64,000 nucleotides of DNA from Casuarius casuarius (Eukaryota; Chordata; Aves; Casuariiformes; Casuariidae), in assembly GCA_003342895.1 (NCBI GenBank), contig PTFA01000407.1, forward strand, positions 1 to 64,000, given 5' to 3'. Of the stretch, positions 50,801 through 59,470 are shown one piece after another. Position 1 is the first letter of the stretch; the number at the start of each line of letters is the position of its first letter. Both the position numbers and the translations under genes were made by a program. Under the pieces are notes generated by a model that did not search any database, was not told the origin of the DNA, and saw only the letters and a program-made list of their open reading frames with translations.

Positions 50801-53800
50801 CTGAAAAACTGCTCAAATGCGCAATTAAAGGATACATATTTGCTGCATGTCAAAGACAGCACAGTATTAAAACCATCTTAAAAAAAATGTTAAATTTAAC
50901 ATATTTTTTTCTATCCATCTTCTAAGCTTAACACTTAGCTATCCCATTCTTGAACTAATGAAGACAGGGTGTCCGCTAGAGGCCTACCCACCCACTCTGA
51001 ACATCAGATATACAAAATTTAAAGGCAAGCTAAGCATAAGAAAAATCCCTCACTTAAGAAATATCAGAACAATATGGTTCTCTAAAATGCAATCATTAAA
51101 AAGCAATTCTAGCAGATGTTGTATTGGTAATCCTGTTAATCTATGTACAAAACTGCTTAGGTACAATAGGGACATACTTAAACCCTGAATAAACTATTTT
51201 GGGCCATCACTTGCTTGGCCAAGCACTTAAGCAGAATTCCAGAATAAAAATATTCTAGTGTTGGTAACTTTATCTACATTCTAGATCTCAAACTAATGCC
51301 TAAAATAATAATTAACTGACAGCTCCCCCCACAGCCTTTTTTATTCATATAATTAAAAACATGCCTTGCTGGCTGAAATCCAGTGATGAACAAACACACA
51401 TTATGCACTGCCTCAAGAATCAAAGCTCATAAAACAATGTTGCACAGAGCTACAAAAATCACATGGTGTTAAGAGACTGCTGAAGCCTATGAAAGAAATT
51501 CTTAATAAAACCAAGTTACAAGAATCTACAGAGAACAGAATCTCAGACAATTCAAATGATTAAAAAATGTAACTGTTTCTTGATAACACAAGAAACTCTC
51601 CCATCTCCTCTGAAATTATGGGAGTGGCTTACTTTCAAGCAAGCTCAATTCTGTGCAGAACAAGCCTGCATTCGCATGGGCTTTACAGTAGTAAAGTTAG
51701 ATCACAACTGAGAGTTTTTGATTTGTTCACGTTAGAGCATAACACTATTCCCATTTACTAGTTTAATCACCTCTAGCCTGATTCAGATGAAACATTCTAA
51801 GCATATAGCGAAGCACTCTAGAATTTACTGTAAACACACATAAAACAGGGAGTGGCATGCATTAATGAGAGTCATGTTCTATTTTAATACGCAGTGTATC
51901 TACCAGGTTCCTACGTGATTAAGACAACACAAGAAAATGGATGAAATAGCTCAGTACTTCAAGAATTCATTCAGAGAAAACAAAGTTAAAAAAACATGAA
52001 AGTAAATAAAATTATTTTTGAACTGGCAAGAAGAGAGACTACGGTCTTCTGACACGTTACGAGAAAAATTCCTCATTCAATTGTGAGCCAGAATCAATAT
52101 TTTTCAGTGAGAGCCAGATTCAATTCGATTTCCTTAGCAAAGCAGTCAGTACCCAGCACAGCCAACTTCACTCCTTCTCCCCCAATTTGTCAAACTTCTG
52201 CAAGCCTCACAGGACTAAATGGAAAATAATTTTTCCAAAAACTCATTAACTTGAATTCCAAATACTGTATCTGCCCCTCAGGTATTTTTTCTTCTTCCTT
52301 TCAGGCTTTCCTACTATAGGAAATATTTATCTTCCGCCTAGCAGCCTTTAAAAGACCCAATATGCCGTTAAAACTGAGTATGTTTCAAGTATTTCCTCCA
52401 GCCTTTTAAATTTGGTAATATTAGCTTTTACTTATTACCAGAATAGGCAAAAACTTTCAGGCAGAAGCAAGAGTTTTGAAGTCTATTAAAATCTTTAAAA
52501 TCCGCCAAAATTATGCAGAAACTAGCCTGAAACAAAAAACGCTAAAGGGGCTTAAATCCTGGCCCAAACCTACTGAGGTCAGCAGAAAGACTCCTACCAA
52601 CTTCAGTCATCACCAGATCAGTCCCAAAGCATTTAAGTAGCATAGACAGGACATAGCACCTACATTTTTAAAGGTATGCCTTCCCTGTAAAATAAAACCA
52701 GTCATAAGTAGTTCCAGTAACTTTATTCTGATGAGAGTAAGCAAGGCTTCTGACTTTAATTCTGATACAGCTTCACATTAATCATCACTGTGTCTTCAGG
52801 GAATTCTAGTTTTTGATATCAGTTCATGGGACAACTCGGGGGGGTGGCAGGAAGGAAATCAGAAACCAGTTTTGAAAGCAATGCTTATTCTATATTATCA
52901 CTCATGATGAAACTGTATTAAAAAAAGCACCTTGTTCCACTAAACAGCAAACTGAGCATTTGTCATATCAGCTAACAATCTAACACCCAAAGTAACAACC
53001 TGTTCAGAATGTAAATTTTCATTAGTTCAACAATTTGTCGGCTGAGGTCTAATCTCTGTACCATTCTAGAAGCATCTACAGAACGGTAACCCAATTTCAA
53101 TAGCTCCCCCAAAGTTTTATCATAGTATGATGACAGAAACCAAGTTCTGTTCCTGAAAATAATAAAAAAGCCACCAGTATTGCCCATGTTTCCCTCTGAA
53201 ATATTAACATGCTTTAAAACAAAGCGATACTAGAGTTTACCGTACCAGCATTCAATTGCACTCACATGTCTGAGACGTGAAATACTATTAATTTCACATC
53301 ATTCACGCAGTTCACATTAATAAGACCATAAGCACAACATAAACATTTTTCAGTTGCAACAACTTCCTTCTTACCTTGCCTCCTTCTCTTTCAAAGTCGA
53401 CATACTCCCGGGTTGGTGTCTGTCGCTGCTCCCCCTGCCAGCTGGCCGGAAAAAACTGGAGAGACAGATTGGTTCCTGTGGCCACAAAAGCCTTTTAGAA
53501 AAATCAATACAAACAGGATCAGGGAGCAAGACATTACATAAATTATGCAGGCAGTCATTTATTTTTACATCAGTTTATGTCTTAAGCCAGGCAGCATAGA
53601 GAATACTTAAAGTCAGAAACATGCACTCATCATTTTTCTTAAGTATTAAGTTACAAACATCTGATTCCATTTTGACAACATTTGCCATTGGCTGCTTCAG
53701 ATATAAAATACAACATGGAATCAATACTTCTTTCAAATCAGTTTTGCTGACATTAGAATCTGTCATTTCAGTTCTGTCTGGATACCCTATACCAACTTCG

Positions 53801-56800
53801 TATGTGAAGCACTAAAAATTGCTTACGCTTTTCAAAGAGCTTGCATTTCTCTAAAAGTACCTCTGAAGGAAAAATGAACTCCCAATATCTCTTACTAGGG
53901 GCAACTTTTTTTGAAAGAAGAGCACTCAGTTCTTTTCACAATCTGTTTACACCTAGACAAACACTTCTCTGAATAGAAAGGTATTTATTCCTATTTCATT
54001 GTGTGTAGGCAAATAAGCATCCATATACAGCTCTACATGCCACGCATTATTAGACATTACAAGACGCGTAATCCTGTTGCCACATTAAGACGCCACTGAA
54101 ATACAGATCGGCAGATGTTGCGTCAATGAGAATAGGTAGGAATAGAAATTCTTTCAGTTGCACCCTTTTGTAAAATCATTAAGGGGACTGACTTAAGCCT
54201 ATCAGAAAAAGCGTACGTTGTTTTCAAGTAAATAATTTGCTACAGTTTCAAATGAAAATAAGATCAAGTTCTCTATAAGCCCTCTGCATTTATTCGTACA
54301 TCTCATGAACTCAAAGGGGGAAGAGAACACCAATTTCTAGATGCGGAATGAAAAAAAGTGGAGATATTTGAAAGCAGGATTCTGTAGATTCACAGCATTT
54401 CTGTTCTGTGGTACACTACAATGTGCCCTGTAAGCACACGAATACTCAAACGCACTGCCAGAATATAGCTATACTCAAAATCTTAGCGTCAGACATAATG
54501 TGTTGCAATTAAATAATTGGATTGATTACCATGATCACTTAGATTTAAATGGTCATTAACGCAGAATACAGCTTTTCTTGAAAGTTACATAAATACTACT
54601 CTAATAGCTGGAATTTCTTGACAAGCAGATTCCTGTCAAGCAACCCAGAATTCAGCAACTTTGTAGTATAAATATCACTCTGCCACCGTCTATGACAACA
54701 GCTCTACATGTCATTTAAGACAGTTCCGGTCATCGTACTGTGACATTGTCACAGGACTAATACCTCCCATTTTGAAAGTAGAAGTGCTTTGTGTGATGTG
54801 TTTTTCTCCTCAAAGAGACCGATACTCTGCAATAAGGCTCCCTTCCAGACTCTCTTTAAGAGTAGTTTTTTTTAAAAAAATTCTCCTATTAAGTACATGT
54901 GCAATGTCATTAAAACTGACAAATCAGTCCTACTAGTACTGAGAATATTGTATTGGTATGTTAATATTTGTTTGAATACAATACTCAGAAGAAATATTTC
55001 AAGCCACGTAACAGAAACTTCATCAGGGATACATCTGCACAAATAGGAAGCATAAAACTGCAAGGGCTGCAGCCCATCACTTACCAGGCTATTTGACTAG
55101 CTTGTATCACCCCTTTGTTTTTCAANTGATTCTATTTAAACAAAAAATTATCCCTAACTTTAAGTATTTCTGACTCATCAAGTCACCACCACTTAGCATG
55201 TTCAAGAACTACCTTCCCATTGCCGAGCATCTTTATCAAGTATGTGTTTTAGACTACTTCATTTACACACTTAAAACCAACTATACCAAAGAGTGAGATC
55301 TTTGAGTATAAACCAGCTGACATCCGCAGCCTTCCAGACCGCTTAAGCTTCTGCGGGCACAAGGATAGCAGACCATAATATACTCCTTTTCAGGGAAATT
55401 AAATGAGACAGTGAAGCACCCATCCCTCCACCCCACCCCAACAAAACCCCGTGAACTTGTGCTAGAGGGCCACAAAAAAGAAAAAGGGGGGGAAAATAGA
55501 GGTGAAAAAAAGGAAAACAAAAGTACATAAATTCCCACATCCTCATGGAATCATGCAGCCAACATTCAGACCATGGGCTATTTAAAAGTTATGTAGATAT
55601 TTATTCTCTGAATTTTTGAAGTGCATTTCCTCTCTTTAAACAGATAAAACCATCCAATTAAAATCCCCATGCGCTCCCTAAATCAAAATCATCAGTCAAT
55701 ACTGAAAAATCCAAAAACAACGTTACTGGTAACCACATAGGACTACACTGGAACCGATATTTTCTTTCTAATTTAAAAAAGCGGGAGTAAAAAGAGGCAG
55801 AAAGCACAACACGCCACCAGCTTGGTCTTAAACTTGAAACTAAGAAGAATATAATTTGCTATACGTAACCTTTTAAAACTGAGTCAGAAACGCTATCATA
55901 CACGTGTGCCTCAAATTTTGCAAAGAGCTTATCAGGTAGTACAAGGGTGACCTGACCTACATTTAGACACCGTAAACACAAATAAGTGCCTTCCAAGTGA
56001 GTATGTAGTTAGAAAGTCTCTCAAAACAAATTTAATACATAAAGTTATTTTCACATTATCAAAGCAATTTACTACAAGTGAAATACAACTCTTACTTAGT
56101 ACTTCACAGTTATTTTTCAGTAATACTGTTAACTATTTTTCTTATTCCATCAACAGTTACTTGGCAGAGGTAACCAACCTATTGCAAGCTCTACATTTAA
56201 ATTCTTAAAGCCTAATTTTTTTTTGCTTGCTTAGAATACGTAAGGTCATTTGCAAAGACTTCCCTTAAAAAATAGAAGAATAAATCCTTTATCTCTAGGA
56301 AAACATTTGAGACAAGTAAAATAGCTAGCTCTAACATCAGTCATTGTGCATACTACATTTCTAAATAACCCCGACTACTTACGCCCTGTTTGCAGAACAA
56401 AACCAGATGTTTCAGGTCAAGACATTTAGAGTTTGCTTTGTAATTAAGTAAATGAAAAAAATATGCAGAATAGCCATCCCTAGTAGCTTCTCCAAGGGAT
56501 GTAGTTCTGATGGAGCAGGCTTAGAAATATAAGTGTGGATCTACAGTGATTCCCCACTTACAGAAATAAGTACATAAGCTGCATTAACAAGCTAATTACA
56601 AACTAAGGAGGGTTTTTTGTGCCTTTTTTTTTTTCTTTTTTCCTCTTCTCAAGGGAAGGACTCAGGTACACTACGCACTTTCGCCTGTTCAGGAACTACA
56701 AATGCTAGTAAATTATGTTGTCTTTACCTACCCATTGTTTCCCTGGTGACTTTTTAAAGGAAGGAGACACACGCAGTGAAAAATGAGTTTAAACAAAGAA

Positions 56801-58384
56801 GCAAAATTAAGAGACTGACTACAGGGACCTTCTCACAAAATAACATTACCGGTTCTGAAACCTTACGGGACAAGCACAGATAAGATTTAGTTAAAGTTAC
56901 TCGGTAAAAAGTAAAGATGTTACTTGAGCGTATACCCTTTTACTCACAAGTGCAAACAAACAGATCAGTTGCAGTAGCTGGTATTCAATTATATTCCAGT
57001 ATGGACGTGCATATGAATAATTTCATTGTGCACGGGTATACGTTTAAGGAGTTTTATTAAACCTAACTGTACCCCAGGAAATTAAAGAATTGTCATAAAC
57101 CAAACTTAGTGGGAGCAGGGAATGTTTACCTTGTCCTTCGTTATATGTTGTAAGTGCAAAAGTTACTTCTGCATTTCAGGAACAGTGAAGAGTTAATAAA
57201 CAGATCCCTAACAATAATGGTATAAGATACTGATCTTGCAGAAGGAACTCGTAGCACAAATCAAACCAGGAAATAACTAGTCAGTTCTTGACTACTCCGA
57301 GCCATATTTAATCTTGCATTCTAATTCAGAAAAGAAGTGGTCTGTAGCTAACCTTAATGAATGAGAAAAATGGGGCTAAAGTTCCAATTTTTAAAGCCTA
57401 ATTTCAAAAGTATTCGATTTACCCACCAAAATTAGCTTACTCGAGACTTTTGGATCGTATATTCTGAACAACGTGACGTGTTGCCACTATCCAAAAGGTA
57501 CTATTTCAAAAAAAAAAAAAAAAAAAAAAAAAGCTGATTAGTGAAATAAGCAGCTCACAACTGCAACATGTGCAGCAGGGAAGGAAGTACAGCCAATTTG
57601 CACTCGCAGCTCATTCTGAAGACGATAAAAGACTTTTTTTCACACACACGCTGCCTTCCTTTAACCCTGACGCCCGAGTCGAGCGCGTTTTCATTTCTCT
57701 AGCAAAGAGACTGCGAGCTAACGCGTTCAGGCAAACGGCACGATCCTTAAACGGGGGAAAAAACATCATCTCTTCCTCGCAAGTCCCCTCTCCCCGGGTA
57801 TTTCGAGGGCAGATGTAACTAGCGCCAGCTACAAGTCGGTGCCGCGCCGCGTCCCCGGCCGAGCAGGAACAGCCGCTGCCGTCAAGTAACTCGCCCCGGG
57901 GGATTTTCTGCGCCTTTCGGAGCAGAGGCGAAACTTTTCCGCGCCGGCGGCGGCGGCGGGACCCGGGGCAGAGGGCGCCCGGCCCGGCCCCGCCGCCGCG
58001 CCACGCCCGGCCCCGCCGCCGCGACCCCCCCTTCTCCCCCCGGTAACAGGCGCCTCGGGGCCGGGCCGGGGGCGGCACTTACGATCTCGGAGCGGCCGTC
58101 GCGGCAGGCGTTCTGGAAGCGGGCCTGCCGCTCCTCGTGGGGCCGGTCCCTGAAGCCGGTGTACTTAATCTGCGGAGAGCAGCGCGCAATCAGGAGGGGC
58201 CAGTGGCCGCGATAAGGGGGCAGCGCACTGCACAGACTGCGCCGCCGCCCCCCCGCCCCGCGGAAACTTTCCCCGCGGCGGGGGGTCGCCGCCGCCGCCG
58301 CCTCACCTCGCACTCGCGGCTCAGCTTCCTGAAGAACTCCTCGTTCTCGAACTTGCTCCGCTGGTCGGGGACAACCCGCGGCAT
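11795..58384 (-). CDS. CBFB: Core-binding factor subunit beta, six coding exons, 187 aa
   Basis: CBFB is the non-DNA-binding partner of RUNX1, RUNX2 and RUNX3. It binds the Runt domain, raises its DNA affinity and protects it from turnover, and so serves blood, bone and neural development in the nucleus. The coding sequence joins 58384-58307, 58169-58083, 53491-53375, 33061-32945, 26623-26528 and 11863-11795. All junctions are GT-AG and phase 0. Coding lengths are 78, 87, 117, 117, 96 and 69 nt, for 187 residues plus TAA, the length of the human long isoform. Residues 1 to about 141 form the Runt-binding domain; the rest is a charged helix (EEARRRTREFEDRDRSHREE) and a short Gly/Asp tail. Against human from memory there are four changes: Ser to Thr in TPTRE, Leu to Phe in VDFERE, Ala to Gly in REGGK, and Gly to Ser in the tail (GSGDD). 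The ATG context (ACCACCATGC) is strong. An alternative exon 5 donor gives a 182-residue form. Confidence 0.98.
12020..12185. other. GC-rich patch in CBFB intron 5
   Basis: About 165 bp of GC-rich sequence with several CpGs, starting with a C-run and the near-palindrome CCCCTCTCTAGAGGGG, set in AT-rich intron about 160 bp upstream of exon 6. It resembles no repeat I recognise. Confidence 0.5.
12303..12328. repeat. 13-bp perfect tandem repeat, two units
   Basis: TTTGTAAATGCTC at 12303-12315 is repeated exactly at 12316-12328. Confidence 0.8.
19069..19102. repeat. TA dinucleotide repeat
   Basis: About 11 TA units, then a short AT-rich tail, in CBFB intron 5. Confidence 0.85.
22943..23085. repeat. 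Tandem duplication of about 71 bp ending in poly(A), with one swapped block
   Basis: Unit 1 (22943-23014) and unit 2 (23015 to about 23085) share the same first 34 bp or so, then differ over a block of 11 bases, then both end with GCACCATTGT and a poly(A) run. An N sits at the junction (23014). More A-rich sequence follows to about 23102. Confidence 0.8.
23272..23299. repeat. Poly(T) run
   Basis: A stretch of T broken by one or two C's, about 170 bp past the duplicated poly(A) segment. Confidence 0.8.
26497..26527 (-). CDS. CBFB: Alternative 31-nt extension of CBFB exon 5 (182-aa isoform)
   Basis: Past the normal donor, the reading frame stays open and encodes VRVSQLLSVT plus one base, ending at a second donor, GTTAGT, at 26496-26491. 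Joined to exon 6, the 31-nt extension shifts the frame and gives a tail of 17 residues, VRVSQLLSVTGKKATRP, then stop. The human 182-residue isoform has, from memory, the same tail with two substitutions (Ala for Ser, Thr for Ala). The total length here is also 182. The match of tail sequence, length and donor position makes a true conserved isoform very likely. Confidence 0.9.
26528..26623 (-). CDS. CBFB: CBFB coding exon 5
   Basis: It encodes 32 residues, QEDALAQQAFEEARRR followed by TREFEDRDRSHREEME, a charged helical segment. It ends at residue 165, the point at which the human CBFB-MYH11 fusion most often joins. The acceptor is a tandem TAG-CAG (26626-26621). Using the first gives the Gln that starts this exon; using the second would remove it. 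I chose the first because it gives the family's standard length. Confidence 0.96.
26624..32944 (-). other. CBFB: CBFB intron 4 (6.3 kb)
   Basis: GT donor at 32944-32943 and AG acceptor at 26625-26624. AT-rich, with no gene recognised. The part at about 26900-28050, nearest exon 5, is rich in homeodomain-like AATTA motifs and has a PBX-MEIS-type site at 27913-27922. CA-type simple repeats occur near 27236-27246, 28790-28806 and 31557-31570. Confidence 0.9.
32945..33061 (-). CDS. CBFB: CBFB coding exon 4
   Basis: It encodes 39 residues, VYLKAPMILNGVCVIWKGW followed by IDLQRLDGMGCLEFDEERAQ, identical to human as I recall it. This is the second half of the Runt-binding domain. The Asn in MILNG corresponds to Asn104, a known Runt-contact residue, and is kept. 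Confidence 0.98.
35481..35806 (+). mobile_element. Probable solo LTR of an avian endogenous retrovirus
   Basis: A GC-richer segment ends with a TATA box (TATATAA, 35738-35744), then AATAAA (35762-35767) only 17 bp later, then GGCTTTCTTGCACCATTC and a short U5-like stretch ending in CA. This compact U3/R arrangement, with the poly(A) signal just before the RNA start, is that of avian leukosis-type LTRs. A segment near 35530-35550 also resembles the U3 of that group. The limits TG at 35481 and CA at 35806 are guesses; no matching target-site duplication was found. No gag, pol or env sequence is seen nearby, so it looks like a solo LTR. It lies antisense to CBFB. Confidence 0.65.
38650..38850. 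other. GC-rich patch with an 8-bp inverted repeat, CBFB intron 3
   Basis: GCTTCGCC at 38681-38688 pairs exactly with GGCGAAGC at 38711-38718 across a 22-nt loop that also contains CCCGGG. The surrounding 200 bp is GC-rich in an AT-rich intron. Confidence 0.5.
40690..40880. promoter_or_regulatory. CpG-rich patch in CBFB intron 3
   Basis: Roughly a dozen or more CpGs lie in about 190 bp, while the flanking intron is almost CpG-free. It may be a small unmethylated regulatory element, or an insertion of different origin. No promoter motif or exon was recognised. Confidence 0.4.
43230..43490. other. GC-rich patch, CBFB intron 3
   Basis: Moderately GC-rich, with several CpGs and a short open frame on the plus strand. 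It has no recognisable similarity and is probably noncoding. Confidence 0.35.
50161..50178. repeat. Poly(A) run
   Basis: 18 consecutive A's on the plus strand within CBFB intron 3. Confidence 0.9.
50626..50655. repeat. 15-bp tandem repeat, two units
   Basis: GATTAAGACACCTTG is followed directly by GATTAAGGCACCTTG, differing at one base. Confidence 0.8.
53375..53491 (-). CDS. CBFB: CBFB coding exon 3
   Basis: It encodes 39 residues beginning AFVATGTNLSLQFFPASWQG and ending TPTREYVDFEREGGK, within the Runt-binding core. Three of the four differences from human (from memory) fall here: Thr for Ser in TPTRE, Phe for Leu in VDFERE, and Gly for Ala before the final Lys. All three are mild and lie toward the exon's end. 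Splice sites are AG at 53493-53492 and GT at 53374-53373. Confidence 0.98.
53492..58082 (-). other. CBFB: CBFB intron 2 (4.6 kb)
   Basis: GT donor (GTAAGT) at 58082-58081 and AG acceptor at 53493-53492. The end near exon 2 (57650-58082) belongs to the CpG island and carries a short CGG run near 57944-57958; the rest is AT-rich. A run of 25 A's at 57508-57532 reads as poly(T) in the pre-mRNA. No other gene is seen. Confidence 0.9.
57508..57532. repeat. Poly(A) run of 25
   Basis: 25 A's on the plus strand, at the edge of the CBFB CpG island. Confidence 0.9.
58083..58169 (-). CDS. CBFB: CBFB coding exon 2
   Basis: It encodes 29 residues, IKYTGFRDRPHEERQARF then QNACRDGRSEI, identical to human as I recall it. 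The flanking sites are CAG at 58172-58170 and GTAAGT at 58082-58077. The exon is very GC-rich at third codon positions, unlike exons 3 to 6, because it sits inside the CpG island. Confidence 0.98.
58170..58306 (-). other. CBFB: CBFB intron 1, only 137 bp
   Basis: A short, extremely GC-rich intron. Its donor GTGAGG is followed at once by about six GGC units. Length 137 is not a multiple of three, so retention would shift the frame. Confidence 0.93.
58307..58384 (-). CDS. CBFB: CBFB coding exon 1 (N-terminus)
   Basis: The ATG at 58384-58382 has a strong Kozak context (ACCACCATGC). The exon encodes 26 residues, MPRVVPDQRSKFENEEFF then RKLSRECE, identical to the human N-terminus as I recall it. 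The donor GT is at 58306-58305. The 5' UTR continues upstream as GC-rich sequence to the gap edge at 58492. Confidence 0.98.
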
Positions 58385-58492
58385 GGTGGTGCGGCCGCCG
58401 CCGGCTGCCCGCCGCCCGCCCGCCCCGCGCTGTCCCAGCCCCAGCGCTCGCCTCGCCCTTTGTTAGCCCCCGCCGCCGCCCCCTCCCCCCCC

Positions 58493-59115
58493 NNNNNNNN
58501 NNNNNNNNNNNNNNNNNNNNNNNNNNNNNNNNNNNNNNNNNNNNNNNNNNNNNNNNNNNNNNNNNNNNNNNNNNNNNNNNNNNNNNNNNNNNNNNNNNNN
58601 NNNNNNNNNNNNNNNNNNNNNNNNNNNNNNNNNNNNNNNNNNNNNNNNNNNNNNNNNNNNNNNNNNNNNNNNNNNNNNNNNNNNNNNNNNNNNNNNNNNN
58701 NNNNNNNNNNNNNNNNNNNNNNNNNNNNNNNNNNNNNNNNNNNNNNNNNNNNNNNNNNNNNNNNNNNNNNNNNNNNNNNNNNNNNNNNNNNNNNNNNNNN
58801 NNNNNNNNNNNNNNNNNNNNNNNNNNNNNNNNNNNNNNNNNNNNNNNNNNNNNNNNNNNNNNNNNNNNNNNNNNNNNNNNNNNNNNNNNNNNNNNNNNNN
58901 NNNNNNNNNNNNNNNNNNNNNNNNNNNNNNNNNNNNNNNNNNNNNNNNNNNNNNNNNNNNNNNNNNNNNNNNNNNNNNNNNNNNNNNNNNNNNNNNNNNN
59001 NNNNNNNNNNNNNNNNNNNNNNNNNNNNNNNNNNNNNNNNNNNNNNNNNNNNNNNNNNNNNNNNNNNNNNNNNNNNNNNNNNNNNNNNNNNNNNNNNNNN
59101 NNNNNNNNNNNNNNN
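58493..59115. other. Assembly gap, 623 Ns
   Basis: An unbroken run of N in the CBFB promoter island. Sequence on both sides is very GC-rich, the usual cause of such gaps in bird assemblies. ORFs drawn through it have no meaning. Confidence 0.99.
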
Positions 59116-59470
59116 TCGCTTACCTGCCAAAAGGTCAGCGCCAAGCCGGCGGCGGGACTCCCCGCTCTGCCTCGCACGCCAGGGCGGGACAGCCTTGAAG
59201 TCAAAGAGTGCGTCACTGTCCCTAAATTCAGCTTCTTCACACATACCCTGGCTGTTCCCCCCCCCGCCCCGGTTTATCGTGAACACAGGCGCACATGCCC
59301 GAGCCAGCCGGGTGTTGCCGTGCCCATGGCCAGCATGGAAATGTTGGAGCATATTGTTAGGTCTTTTGATAAAGAAAAGAGGCTTCCTCATCCCGCGGTG
59401 GCACATCCCCGCTTCACCCGGACTCGTGCAAATGGCAGGAGGGCCGTGCTAAGGTGAGCCGGCAGCAACG

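Larger units (their letters stand above)
33062..53374 (-). other. CBFB: CBFB intron 3 (20.3 kb)
   Basis: GT donor at 53374-53373 and AG acceptor at 33063-33062. The longest intron. It contains a probable LTR in antisense orientation at about 35481-35806, GC/CpG-rich patches near 38650-38850, 40690-40880 and 43230-43490, a 15-bp tandem repeat at 50626-50655 and a poly(A) run at 50161-50178. No exon or gene on either strand could be recognised in the remainder. Confidence 0.9.
57650..59470 (-). promoter_or_regulatory. CBFB: CBFB CpG-island promoter (interrupted by assembly gap)
   Basis: GC- and CpG-dense sequence covers CBFB exons 1 and 2 and continues beyond the gap to about 59470, where the DNA turns AT-rich. 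A CpG island around exon 1 is typical of broadly expressed genes such as CBFB. No TATA box is visible. The transcription start probably lies between 58400 and the far side of the gap and cannot be placed. Confidence 0.75.

Noticed and set aside
58141..58330. Plus-strand frame antisense to CBFB exons 1 and 2
   Set aside because: It is the mirror of the conserved CBFB coding sequence and its GC-rich short intron.
57882..59452. Long open frames (330-452 codons) across the gap
   Set aside because: They run through 623 Ns and owe their length to the gap. Parts on the minus strand are shadows of CBFB exon 2 and introns.
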